Assembly (NCBI GenBank): GCA_029338675.1
Contig: JAQYAV010000052.1
Location: 26,326 to 90,325, forward strand
DNA length: 64,000 bases
Source of the DNA: Lachnospiraceae bacterium
GTDB taxonomy: Bacteria; Bacillota; Clostridia; Lachnospirales; Lachnospiraceae
Direction of reading: 5' to 3'
Made by a program: the position numbers and the translations under genes. The stretch's first letter is position 1; every line of letters begins with the position of its first letter. The notes beneath the pieces are model-generated. The model saw only the letters and a list, made by a program, of their open reading frames with translations, was not told the DNA's origin and searched no databases. Positions 1 through 7,566 of this stretch are shown piece after piece.

Positions 1-324
1 CTTATGATTAAAGCTTTGGCAAATCAAAAAATAACAGGAAAATTAAAATATTTTGGTAATGCATGCTTAGCAATAATGCTTTCTGTAATTATTGTATTTG
101 TTGTTGCTTTTGTTACTTCAGTTCAAAAAAGAGCTTCTGATAAAGAAATCATTGATAATACTGATAGAAGAATTAATTTAGTTCATCCTTATCTTAATCT
201 TCTATATACAGAAGAGAAATACTCACCACAGTCTTCGGGCGATAGTTCTTCTGGAGGCGGAGGTGGAGGCGGCGGAGGCGGCGGAGGCGGCGGTGGTTCT
301 TCAGGTGGAGGACATAGCTTCTAA
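1..324 (+). CDS. TPM-domain-type membrane protein, C-terminal part only
   Basis: The reading frame is open from base 1 (CTT before the first ATG), so the true start probably lies before the window and only the last ~107 codons are seen. The fragment has a polar lead, one hydrophobic segment (about residues 20-41, AIMLSVIIVFVVAFVTS), a short charged stretch, then a serine/glycine tail ending in a run of some 18 glycines and GGHSF. A membrane segment followed by a long Gly/Ser-rich tail with a terminal SF is typical of TPM-domain (YgcG-like) proteins, whose TPM domain would be upstream and unseen. The family is implicated in envelope or photosystem-type repair, but its bacterial role is unsettled. 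The Gly tract is locally GC-rich simple sequence. Family assignment is inference from the tail alone. Confidence 0.5.
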   Translation, partial: LMIKALANQKITGKLKYFGNACLAIMLSVIIVFVVAFVTSVQKRASDKEIIDNTDRRINLVHPYLNLLYTEEKYSPQSSGDSSSGGGGGGGGGGGGGGGSSGGGHSF

Positions 325-339
325 GCCACTTATATTTTA

Positions 340-358
340 ATATGTTTGACAAACATAT
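340..358. promoter_or_regulatory. Inverted repeat overlapping the -35 of the efflux-pump promoter
   Basis: ATATGTTT-GAC-AAACATAT is a perfect 8-bp inverted repeat that includes the TTGACA -35 hexamer. No T-run follows, so it does not look like a terminator for the upstream gene. It could be a repressor operator, giving a second layer of control above the riboswitch. This is inference. Confidence 0.3.
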
Positions 359-373
359 GGGTGACATGATACT
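346..373 (+). promoter_or_regulatory. Promoter of the riboswitch-controlled cation efflux transcript
   Basis: TTGACA (346-351) is followed after 16 nt by GATACT (368-373). A start near 380 would place the whole riboswitch aptamer in the 5' leader of the downstream transporter mRNA. Confidence 0.5.
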
Positions 374-414
374 ATCTTAAAAATACTCTTTGCACTGCAT
401 ATTAATCTACAGTA

Positions 415-508
415 CAAACTGAGCAGGCAGTGGATATTATCATATCCATGTGGTCGGGCCTAATGAGGCAGCGGATGAAGAATTTAACATCTGTGGGACA
501 GTAGTTTA
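415..508 (+). promoter_or_regulatory. NiCo (czcD) riboswitch aptamer
   Basis: The leader contains the hallmark segments of the czcD/NiCo class: ACTGAGCAGGCA at the 5' side, GTCGGGCC in the middle, and CATCTGTGGGACAGT at the 3' side. Four helices can be drawn: P1 AAACT/AGTTT, P2 TGGATAT/ATATCCA, P3 GCCT/AGGC and P4 GGATG/CATCT. The class binds Co(II)/Ni(II) cooperatively, and later work argued Fe(II) is the physiological ligand. Its position before a cation diffusion facilitator is the textbook context. Confidence 0.9.
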
Positions 509-535
509 CTAATTGTTCCGCAGGTGTTTTTTATT
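487..535 (+). terminator. Riboswitch-controlled intrinsic terminator
   Basis: ACATCTGTGGGACA (487-500) can pair along its full 14 nt, with some G-U pairs, to TGTTCCGCAGGTGT (514-527), followed by a T-rich tract. The 5' arm is the 3' strand of aptamer P4 and its conserved junction, so aptamer and terminator are mutually exclusive. Metal binding should therefore favour read-through into the efflux gene. Confidence 0.85.
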
Positions 536-650
536 TTTATGGAAATTGTTATTATATGTTTTAGATAGTTATGTAATAACTTTTACTATGTAGGAATAAT
601 ATAAATTATGTGTGTGTCATAGAGTTATCTTAAGAGTGGAGGTAACTATT

Positions 651-1556
651 ATGAAACAAAATGAAATAAAAAATAGTGAAGAACAGAATTTTAAGAAAGT
701 AGCAGTAAGGGTTTCAATAGTTAGTATTCTTGTTAATATAATTTTATCGTTGTTGAAGCTTATTGCAGGTATTTTAGCAAAATCAGGGGCGATGATTTCT
801 GACGCAGTTCATTCGGCATCTGATGTTTTTAGTACGATTATTGTAATGCTTGGTGTTACAATATCTAGTAAACAGTCAGATAAGGAGCATCCTTATGGTC
901 ATGATAGACTAGAATGTGTTGCATCAATTTTGCTTGCTACAGTTCTAGCATTTACTGGATTTGCAATTGGTTATAAAGGCTTTTGTAAGATAATAGAAGG
1001 CAATTATACTTTACTTGAAATACAAGGCATTCTTGCCTTATTCGCGGCAGTTTTATCTATAGTTGTTAAAGAATGGATGTATTGGTATACAAAAGCTGCA
1101 GCCAAGAAAATTAATTCAGGAGCCTTAATGGCAGATGCATGGCATCATAGATCAGATGCCCTTTCGTCTATAGGTGCATTTATTGGTATTCTTGGATCTA
1201 GAATGGGTTATCCAGTGTTAGATTCTGTTGCTAGTATAGTAATATGTTTATTTGTTGTTAAAGCTGCTTTTGATATATTTATGGATGCTGTTGATAAGAT
1301 GATTGATAAAGCTTGTCCAGAGGATATGGTAAAGCAGATGGAAAAGGTTATACTTGACTGTCAGGGAGTTTTGAAGATAGATGACATAAAGACAAGACTG
1401 TTTGGTGCCAAGATATATGTGGAAGTTGAGATAGCTGTTGAGGCAACAAAAACCTTGGTTGAGGGACATGATATTGCAGAGATTGTACATGACACTATTG
1501 AAAGAGAATTTATGGATGTAAAGCATTGTACGGTTCATGTTAATCCATTTTTATAA
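651..1556 (+). CDS. Cation diffusion facilitator (CDF) metal efflux protein
   Basis: 301-residue CDF family transporter that exports divalent metal ions by proton antiport across the cytoplasmic membrane. It has about six hydrophobic helices. Helix II carries the metal-site pattern SDAVHSASDV and helix V carries DAWHHRSDALSS, i.e. the HxxxD/DxxxD-type binding residues, followed by a ~90-residue cytoplasmic domain ending VHVNPFL. The track ORF begins at 612, but GGAGG lies 7 nt before ATG 651, so that start is used. The NiCo riboswitch in the leader points to cobalt, nickel or ferrous iron as substrate rather than zinc. Monocistronic as far as seen. Substrate is inferred from the riboswitch, not from the protein. 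Confidence 0.92.
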   Translation: MKQNEIKNSEEQNFKKVAVRVSIVSILVNIILSLLKLIAGILAKSGAMISDAVHSASDVFSTIIVMLGVTISSKQSDKEHPYGHDRLECVASILLATVLAFTGFAIGYKGFCKIIEGNYTLLEIQGILALFAAVLSIVVKEWMYWYTKAAAKKINSGALMADAWHHRSDALSSIGAFIGILGSRMGYPVLDSVASIVICLFVVKAAFDIFMDAVDKMIDKACPEDMVKQMEKVILDCQGVLKIDDIKTRLFGAKIYVEVEIAVEATKTLVEGHDIAEIVHDTIEREFMDVKHCTVHVNPFL

Positions 1557-1701
1557 AGAATATATATAAGTGATGTGAGAATTTCGCTTGTGACTTTCGT
1601 GTAATTTTTCACTTAATAATTTTAATATAAGGTGAAAATTTATAAGGTTAAAATATAAAAAACAAAGAATTTATTAGATTAGTTTAGAAAAATAAAAATC
1701 A

Positions 1702-1730
1702 TTGTATTATAGCATTTGATTTGATATAAT
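1702..1730 (+). promoter_or_regulatory. Sigma-A-type promoter before the Hpt gene
   Basis: TTGTAT, 17 nt spacer, TATAAT, about 55 nt before the Hpt start codon. Good consensus with ideal spacing; likely drives the Hpt protein and perhaps the symporter 23 nt further on. Confidence 0.6.
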
Positions 1731-1785
1731 TTATAAAGAATATGCCTAAAATAGTGAGATTGCACATTAAATAAAGGAGAATTAT

Positions 1786-2145
1786 ATGACACTTGAAGAA
1801 TGTTATAAGATGATAAATGGAGATTATAATGATGTTTTGTCGAGATTTCAAAAGGAAAGTCTTGTAGAAAGATTTTTACTTAAATTTCCAAATGATAAAA
1901 CTATGGAATTGCTTAAAAATGCAGTTGCAGAAAAAAATATTGAAGAGTCATTTAGAGCAGCTCATACATTAAAGGGCATTACAATTAATCTTTCATTAGG
2001 TGATTTAACAGTTGCTTCTACTAAACTTACAGACCAGCTCAAGCCTTGTGTAAGTGAGGCAGATCCAGAACTATTAGCTGATGTTGAAAGAGAATACGCA
2101 AAAGTAATCGAAACAATTAATGCATATATTAGTGAAAAACAATAA
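1786..2145 (+). CDS. Orphan Hpt (histidine phosphotransfer) protein
   Basis: 119-residue single-domain Hpt protein. The phosphorylatable histidine is His60 in AAHTLKGITINLSL, matching the HxLKG pattern of four-helix-bundle phosphotransfer domains. Such proteins shuttle phosphate between receiver domains in multistep phosphorelays in the cytoplasm. No kinase or regulator is adjacent. A hybrid kinase with a receiver but no Hpt domain lies 12 kb downstream and is a candidate partner, which is inference. Start ATG has AGGAG 7-8 nt upstream. Small Hpt proteins of this type are common as orphans in Lachnospiraceae. Confidence 0.88.
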   Translation: MTLEECYKMINGDYNDVLSRFQKESLVERFLLKFPNDKTMELLKNAVAEKNIEESFRAAHTLKGITINLSLGDLTVASTKLTDQLKPCVSEADPELLADVEREYAKVIETINAYISEKQ

Positions 2146-2168
2146 TTTTTGTGGAGAGAAAGATTAAT

Positions 2169-3584
2169 ATGGTGCAGTTTACAAATTTTTTAGTTAAATT
2201 AGACAATATAGTGTGGGGAGTTCCGTTAATGGTGTTAATTCTATTAGGTGGAATTTTGCTTACTGTACGACTTGGGATATTACAGGTTAGACGATTACCA
2301 CTTGCGTTAAAGTGGATGGTTAAAAACGAAGAGGGAGGAGATGGTGAAGTTACATCATTTGCGGCTCTTTGTACAGCGCTATCAGCAACAATTGGTACAG
2401 GTAACATCGTAGGTGTTGCAACAGCTGTGTGTGCTGGTGGTCCAGGTGCATTATTTTGGATGTTAGTAGCAGCTTTTTTTGGAATGGCAACAAAATATGC
2501 TGAAGGTGTATTGGCAGTAAAATATCGTGTGGTTGCTGAAGATGGACATTCTTTAGGAGGACCATTCTACTATATTGAAAAGGGTATGGGTTCTAAATGG
2601 AAATGGTTGGCAAAGCTTTTTGCTTTCTTCGGTGTAATGGTTGGTTTGCTTGGTATAGGAACAATAACTCAGGTTAATGGTATTGTTAATGCCCTTAAAA
2701 ATTTCTTTGATCCAAATGAAAATCATATGGTACATGTTCCTGTGATAGGAGATTATTCAATTGTAATAATAATTGGAGCTATTGTAGTTTCAGCTTGTGT
2801 TGCATTAGTTTTGATTGGTGGAATAAAGCGAATTTCAAATGTTGCTCAGGTTGTTGTGCCATTTATGGCTATAATTTATGTATTTTTCTGTGTTGTTTTA
2901 CTTGTAACAAATGCTTCTCTTATTCCAGATGCTATTAAGGTAATTGTTAAGGGTGCATTTAATCCAAGTGCTGTTACTGGTGGTATTGTTGGTACATTTA
3001 TTGTTGCAATGCAAATGGGTGTTGCGAGAGGTATTTTCTCTAATGAGGCTGGATTAGGTTCTGCTCCTATAGCAGCTGCTGCAGCAAAGACTAATGAACC
3101 GGTTCGTCAAGGCTTAGTTTCAATGACAGGTACATTTATTGATACAATTGTTATTTGTACAATGACAGGATTATCTATTGTAATGACAAGTGCTTGGCAG
3201 GTAGAGGGTCTTGAGGGAGTACAGGTTACTACATATGCATTCCAGAAGGGATTGCCATTTCCGGCACAGATTTCATCCTTTGTGTTAATGATTTGTTTAG
3301 TATTTTTTGCTTTTACAACAATATTAGGATGGGACTACTATTCTGAAAGGTGTTTGGAATATCTTGTTGGCGGACAGAAGAAATCTATTATGGTATATAG
3401 ATGGTTATATATTTTGGTTGTATTCATCGGACCATTTCTTACTGTTTCTGCAGTATGGACTATAGCCGATATTGCTAATGGTTTAATGGCAATTCCTAAT
3501 ATGATTGCTATTTTTGCTCTTAGTGGCGTGGTAGTCAAGGAAACAAAGGATTTTTTTGATAGACACAATAATAAGATGATGTAA
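2169..3584 (+). CDS. Alanine/glycine:cation symporter (AGCS) family transporter
   Basis: 471-residue polytopic membrane protein with around ten hydrophobic helices. Family hallmarks are LSATIGTGNIVGVATA near residue 80, AAFFGMATKYAEG, and the later ARGIFSNEAGLGSAPIAAAAA segment. AGCS proteins import alanine, glycine or related small amino acids with Na+ or H+. The track starts at GTG 2151, but the Shine-Dalgarno GGAGAG lies within those codons, so ATG 2169 is the better start. Gap to the Hpt gene is 23 nt, so co-transcription is possible. Exact substrate cannot be read from sequence. Confidence 0.9.
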   Translation: MVQFTNFLVKLDNIVWGVPLMVLILLGGILLTVRLGILQVRRLPLALKWMVKNEEGGDGEVTSFAALCTALSATIGTGNIVGVATAVCAGGPGALFWMLVAAFFGMATKYAEGVLAVKYRVVAEDGHSLGGPFYYIEKGMGSKWKWLAKLFAFFGVMVGLLGIGTITQVNGIVNALKNFFDPNENHMVHVPVIGDYSIVIIIGAIVVSACVALVLIGGIKRISNVAQVVVPFMAIIYVFFCVVLLVTNASLIPDAIKVIVKGAFNPSAVTGGIVGTFIVAMQMGVARGIFSNEAGLGSAPIAAAAAKTNEPVRQGLVSMTGTFIDTIVICTMTGLSIVMTSAWQVEGLEGVQVTTYAFQKGLPFPAQISSFVLMICLVFFAFTTILGWDYYSERCLEYLVGGQKKSIMVYRWLYILVVFIGPFLTVSAVWTIADIANGLMAIPNMIAIFALSGVVVKETKDFFDRHNNKMM

Positions 3585-3657
3585 TATTATATTGTTATTA
3601 TGCCGATAATAAAATGAGGAATAGTTTATGCTTAGGTATTGTGGGGTGACTGAATAT

Positions 3658-4260
3658 ATGAAAAAAATAAAAAACAAAGGTTTTACATTAGTTGAGTTAA
3701 TTGTTGTTTTGGTTATTTTGGGAATCTTAGCTGCAATACTGGTTCCTGCATTGCTTGGTTATATTGATAGGGCGAAGGAATCAAAGTACATTCTTAATGG
3801 CAAAAATATAATAGAAGCTTCTCAAGCAAAATTTATAGATGCATATGTTGTTGGCAAGATAAATGGCGTTAGTGAATCAAAACTTACAAGAAATCAAGAT
3901 GTTAATTTAGTAAATACAAAGTTTGCAAAGGATATACTTAAGATTGCAGATGATAAACCATATATGACTATTTTTGGTGTGGGAGATTATGATTCATATG
4001 CAAAGAGCACTGATCCTAGCATTGCACACAGGGCATTTACAGTTTATTTTGTAGTTTATTGGGAAAATAAAAACGTTGATCCAATATTTTTTGATGGAAC
4101 AAAATGGACTCATGAATATCCTTGGCCAGGAACAAAAATGAACACATTTAAAGTAAAAGGTGAAGATATTAAATTACAGTTTTATTTTTTGACAGCACCT
4201 TCTAATAATCTGTCAAATAATTGGAATGAACTTAAAAAGAAAATTAACGTTGTTCAATAA
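3658..4260 (+). CDS. Prepilin-like protein with type IV pilin N-terminus
   Basis: 200 residues. The N-terminus MKKIKNKG|FTLVELIVVLVILGILAA is a canonical class III prepilin leader: short basic leader, Gly at -1, Phe at +1, Glu at +5, then a single hydrophobic helix. It should be cleaved and N-methylated by a prepilin peptidase and assembled into a pilus-like or pseudopilus fibre. The C-terminal ~150 residues are a globular domain I do not recognise. The track starts at ATG 3628, which has a GAGGA upstream, but ATG 3658 with GGGGTG 9 nt before it gives the normal leader length. No other pilus genes (assembly ATPase, membrane platform, peptidase) are nearby, so it is an isolated minor-pilin candidate. 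Confidence 0.82.
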   Translation: MKKIKNKGFTLVELIVVLVILGILAAILVPALLGYIDRAKESKYILNGKNIIEASQAKFIDAYVVGKINGVSESKLTRNQDVNLVNTKFAKDILKIADDKPYMTIFGVGDYDSYAKSTDPSIAHRAFTVYFVVYWENKNVDPIFFDGTKWTHEYPWPGTKMNTFKVKGEDIKLQFYFLTAPSNNLSNNWNELKKKINVVQ

Positions 4261-4277
4261 TATATAATTATGTTATT

Positions 4278-4337
4278 AAGAACTTATAGATGAAGAGGCT
4301 GTCGCTACCAGTTTTGTAATTTATAGGTTCTTTTTTT
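4278..4337 (+). terminator. Intrinsic terminator after the prepilin gene
   Basis: AAGAACTTATA (4278-4288) pairs with TATAGGTTCTT (4322-4332) and a T-run follows. The loop contains GAGGCTGTCGCT, also found in the hairpin at 7399-7467. Confidence 0.7.
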
Positions 4338-4371
4338 ATGAAGTAGATAATAATAAACAATCAAATTATTG

Positions 4372-4404
4372 TCATTTGTGACAAAAAGACAAATGATTTT
4401 TTTT
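4372..4404 (+). terminator. Second intrinsic terminator-like hairpin
   Basis: Perfect 8-bp stem TCATTTGT (4372-4379) / ACAAATGA (4389-4396) followed by eight T. It sits between the prepilin gene and the decayed HD-GYP tail. Confidence 0.65.
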
Positions 4405-4489
4405 ACTATTAAAAACGCCTTATTTTTCTAAATAATTAATGAATATGGTATAATACTAATGTCGGTATTTATTCTAAAAAGGGGAGTGA

Positions 4490-4606
4490 GAGCTGCTACT
4501 AGCGTTTAAAATATCCCAAAATATTGGTAAGCAATTTGATCCAAAGTTTGCAGAGATTATGCTTACAATAATAGATGAGGATAGCGAATATAATTATCAT
4601 GAATAG
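4490..4606 (+). pseudogene. Remnant of an HD-GYP / HD-domain phosphodiesterase C-terminus
   Basis: This frame lies between an in-frame stop (TGA 4487) and TAG 4604-4606 and has no start codon. It reads ELLLAFKISQNIGKQFDP...FAEIMLTIIDEDSEYNYHE. The pattern G-x-QFDPxFAEIMLxxIDED, ending in a short acidic tail, is what closes many Lachnospiraceae HD-GYP or HD-domain response proteins, which hydrolyse c-di-GMP. No start, no ribosome binding site and no catalytic HD/GYP motifs remain, so this is a gene relic of about 39 codons. The rest of this 479-nt gap (4261-4739) holds two terminators and an inverted repeat; I see no other gene in it. Confidence 0.65.
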
Positions 4607-4664
4607 TTCACAACATGATATATATATGTTACAATAATAAGGTATGTCAAAATATAAATATTAG

Positions 4665-4702
4665 TACATTAGACGTAGAGAATATATTGTTTGGCTAATG
4701 TA
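4665..4702 (+). promoter_or_regulatory. Inverted repeat before the sulfite/nitrite reductase gene
   Basis: TACATTAG (4665-4672) and CTAATGTA (4695-4702) form a perfect 8-bp inverted repeat with a 22-nt spacer. The 3' arm runs into TATAAT (4701-4706), a possible -10 box. It could be an operator or mRNA hairpin for the reductase gene. No regulator is assignable. Confidence 0.3.
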
Positions 4703-4739
4703 TAATTACAATATATTTTTAATAAGGAGAAATATATAT

Positions 4740-6290
4740 ATGAATTATAAAATTGATGCACAAAGTTGGAAGAGTGGAATGAAGGAATTTAGAGAAAAAA
4801 CTGCTATGTTCTATAGTGGGGAACTCTCTAAGAATGAGTATAAAGGCTTTTCAGGAAGATATGGCAGCTATGCACAAAAGGATGGAAAATCAAGTATGCT
4901 TCGCCTTCGTATGACAGCTGGCGTTGTTACTAAAGAAAAGCTTGCTTTTATTGCAGCTTCAATTAGAAAATATAATGTTAACAAAGTGCATTTTACTACA
5001 TGCGAAACTATTCAGCTTCATAATTTACATCAGGAAGAGTTATGTAAGATTATGGAGAATGCTTTAGATGTTGGAATAGTTACTATGGGTGGCGGTGGAG
5101 ATTTCCCACGTAATGTTATGTGTTCACCATTGTCAGGAATCGACAAGGATGAGTATTTTGATGTTATGCCTTATGCAAAAGAAGCTGCTGAATATTTAAT
5201 GAATTTTATTGATGCTGAAAAGATGCCAAGAAAATTAAAGGTATGCTTTTCAAATTCACCATCAAATGTTCCTCATGCAACATATAGAGATTTGGGATTT
5301 GTTGCCACTTCAGAAGGCAAATTTGATGTATATAGCGCAGGCGGACTTGGTAACAATCCAAAATTTGGTGTTAAGGTTGCAGAAGGAATTGAGCCGGATA
5401 TGATTTTGTATTATATTAAGGCAATGTGGTTAACGTTTTGTGCATATGGTGATTATGAAAACAGAGCCAAGGCGCGTACTAGATATATTCAGGAAAAACT
5501 AGGTGGAGCAGAAGAATATAAGAAGGCATATTTGGAAAAATTAGAGCAGGTATTTGCATCAAGAGAGGAATTAAAAATTTCTATTTCAACTCCAGTGCTT
5601 TCTAAAACATCAGATGGTTCAACGGTTTCTGATAGAAGAGTAATAGAGCAAAAACAATCAGGTCTTTATACGGTTATATGGCATCCAATTGGAGGCATGC
5701 CTTCTGTTGAAAGCTTATGTAGCTTAAGTGATACTATTGCAGATATGGATGCAGTTGAAATAAGATTATCTAGCGATGAAACTGCATATATTGTTAATTT
5801 AACTGGAGCTGAAGCTAAAAAGGTTTTAGAGGTAACAAAAGAGACAGCTAATACGCTTTTTGAAACTAGTGTAAGCTGTATTGGTTCTAGTATTTGCCAG
5901 GTTGGCGTTCGCGATTCCCAGGCGTTACTTAACGCATGTGTTAAGGCTGTAAGAGAAGCTAATGTTGCAGATGGTGCGCTACCACAGATTCATATTTCAG
6001 GCTGTCCTTCTTCATGTGGCACACATCAAACTGGCAAAATTGGTTTTAGAGGTGGTATGAAGAAGGTGGATGGAGTAGTTTGTGAAGCCTTCGTTCTTTA
6101 TGTAAATGGATGCCATTTGCAAGGACAAGAAAGAATGGGTAGAGAGGTTGGCACTATCTTAACTGAAAAAATACCAGAATTCTTGGTTAGACTTGGTAAA
6201 ATGGTTGAGACTACTGGCTTGGATTTTAATGCTTGGTTTGATAAAAATGAAGATGAATTTGATATGCTAGCAAATAAGTATACTGCATAA
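4740..6290 (+). CDS. Siroheme / 4Fe-4S nitrite/sulfite reductase family protein
   Basis: 516 residues with the two-fold ferredoxin-like and siroheme domain layout of assimilatory sulfite/nitrite reductases. The Fe-S and siroheme ligands are visible as C-x5-C (CIGSSIC) and C-x3-C (CPSSC) near residues 385-430. An N-terminal half includes RLRMTAGVV and VHFTTCETIQLH. The enzyme would reduce sulfite to sulfide or nitrite to ammonia using ferredoxin or a similar donor. ATG 4740 has AAGGAGA 9 nt upstream; the track start at 4698 has none. It stands alone, without siroheme synthesis, sulfate-reduction or cysteine genes nearby, so the substrate is open. Confidence 0.85.
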   Translation: MNYKIDAQSWKSGMKEFREKTAMFYSGELSKNEYKGFSGRYGSYAQKDGKSSMLRLRMTAGVVTKEKLAFIAASIRKYNVNKVHFTTCETIQLHNLHQEELCKIMENALDVGIVTMGGGGDFPRNVMCSPLSGIDKDEYFDVMPYAKEAAEYLMNFIDAEKMPRKLKVCFSNSPSNVPHATYRDLGFVATSEGKFDVYSAGGLGNNPKFGVKVAEGIEPDMILYYIKAMWLTFCAYGDYENRAKARTRYIQEKLGGAEEYKKAYLEKLEQVFASREELKISISTPVLSKTSDGSTVSDRRVIEQKQSGLYTVIWHPIGGMPSVESLCSLSDTIADMDAVEIRLSSDETAYIVNLTGAEAKKVLEVTKETANTLFETSVSCIGSSICQVGVRDSQALLNACVKAVREANVADGALPQIHISGCPSSCGTHQTGKIGFRGGMKKVDGVVCEAFVLYVNGCHLQGQERMGREVGTILTEKIPEFLVRLGKMVETTGLDFNAWFDKNEDEFDMLANKYTA

Positions 6291-6386
6291 ATTTATTTTC
6301 TTAAAAATGTGTTGATATAAGCTATTTATCGGCTAAGAGCGTTAGTTTTTTATATGCTAATGTGTAATTTGATTGGGGTTTTTTGT

Positions 6387-7331
6387 ATGAAAAAGATATC
6401 TATAGTTGTTTCAGTTTATAATGAGGAAGAGGTTCTTCCTAAGTTCTACAATGCATTTGAAGAATTTAAGAAGAATATTTCTTGGGATTATGAATTGGTA
6501 TTTGTTAATGATGGAAGTGTAGATAATAGTATTAATCTTTTAAGAGGCTTTGCAAAAAAAGACGATAAGGTTAAAGTTATTGATTTTTCAAGAAATTTTG
6601 GCCATGAGGCGGCCATGATTGCTGGTATTGATAATGCATCAGGTGATGGAATTGTTTGTATGGATGCTGATTTGCAACATCCGTTAGAAAGTGTTGTGGA
6701 TATAATAAACAAATTTGAAGAGGGATATGAAGTAATTAGCATGGTTAGAGTGTCTAATGAATCAGCAGGATTAATTAAGAATATTACTTCAAAGGCATTT
6801 TATAAAATTGTTAATTTGCTTTCTGACCAAGCTGCATTTGAAGAAAATGCTTCAGACTTCTTTGCGATTAATAATAAAGTTGCTGATGTGTTAAGAGATA
6901 ATTATAGAGAAAAAATTAGATTTTTGAGAGGTTATGTTCAAAGTGTTGGATATAATAAGACAACATTGTCGTATGTAGCAGCTAAAAGAGCTGGTGGAAA
7001 GAGCCACTATAGTATTAAGAAACTATTTAAGTTTTCTGTCTCAACTATAGTATCATTTTCTGACTTTCCGCTTAAGCTTGGAATATATGCAGGTTTATTA
7101 AGTGCATTGGCAGGTCTTGCTGTGTTAGTTTATACATTATTCACTTATCATGATGCACCTAGTGGTTATGCAACTATTGTTATATTGATATGCTTCTTGT
7201 TTTCAGTGATGTTCGTTATTATTGGAATAATAGGAGAGTATATAGCAGTACTATTTGCTGAGCTAAAAGACAGGCCTATATATATTGTGAGTAAAAAGAT
7301 TAATTTTGATAACGAGAATATAGAAAAATAA
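6387..7331 (+). CDS. GtrB/DPM1-like glycosyltransferase family 2, membrane-bound
   Basis: 314 residues. An N-terminal GT-A domain of family GT2 starts ISIVVSVYNEEEVLPKFY and carries the metal/nucleotide-site pattern MDADLQHPLE plus DFSRNFGHEAAMIAGI, a signature of the GtrB / polyprenyl-phosphate sugar transferase group. Two hydrophobic helices near residues 225-290 anchor it. Such enzymes move glucose or another hexose onto undecaprenyl phosphate for later modification of cell-surface glycans. ATG 6387 follows GGGG by 8 nt; upstream in-frame ATGs lack a ribosome site. No partner flippase or GtrC-type transferase is adjacent. Confidence 0.85.
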   Translation: MKKISIVVSVYNEEEVLPKFYNAFEEFKKNISWDYELVFVNDGSVDNSINLLRGFAKKDDKVKVIDFSRNFGHEAAMIAGIDNASGDGIVCMDADLQHPLESVVDIINKFEEGYEVISMVRVSNESAGLIKNITSKAFYKIVNLLSDQAAFEENASDFFAINNKVADVLRDNYREKIRFLRGYVQSVGYNKTTLSYVAAKRAGGKSHYSIKKLFKFSVSTIVSFSDFPLKLGIYAGLLSALAGLAVLVYTLFTYHDAPSGYATIVILICFLFSVMFVIIGIIGEYIAVLFAELKDRPIYIVSKKINFDNENIEK

Positions 7332-7398
7332 TAAAATAAAAATATAAAAAACATAATAAAAAATATAAAAAATATAAAAAATATAAAAAAACATAATA

Positions 7399-7467
7399 AA
7401 AAAGAGGCAGTCGCTTTAAACTTTGAAAATTAATGAATTTCAAATCGTTTAAACGAGGCCTCTTTTT
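7399..7467 (+). terminator. Long hairpin terminator after the glycosyltransferase
   Basis: AAAGAGGC (7401-7408) pairs with GCCTCTTT (7458-7465); inside it, CTTTAAAC/GTTTAAACG and TTTGAAAATT/AATTTCAAA extend the structure, and a T-run follows. The 70-nt tract before it is A/T simple sequence with repeated AAAATATA units. It also protects against read-through into the opposing chemoreceptor gene. Confidence 0.75.
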
Positions 7468-7566
7468 ATGTAATAAATACTATGCTTATTCTGATTTTAT
7501 TATTATATATAGATTGCTATGACCACACAAGCTAAATATAAAGATTGACTATTTAATTAAATGACT

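Noticed and set aside
1568-1642. Possible terminator after the cation efflux gene
   Set aside because: AAGTGA/TCACTT and AATTTTTCAC/GTGAAAATT pairings are weak and not followed by a clear T-run.
7331-7400. Repeated AAAATATA units as a possible CRISPR or regulatory array
   Set aside because: Simple A/T sequence without unique spacers; treated as low-complexity DNA before a terminator.
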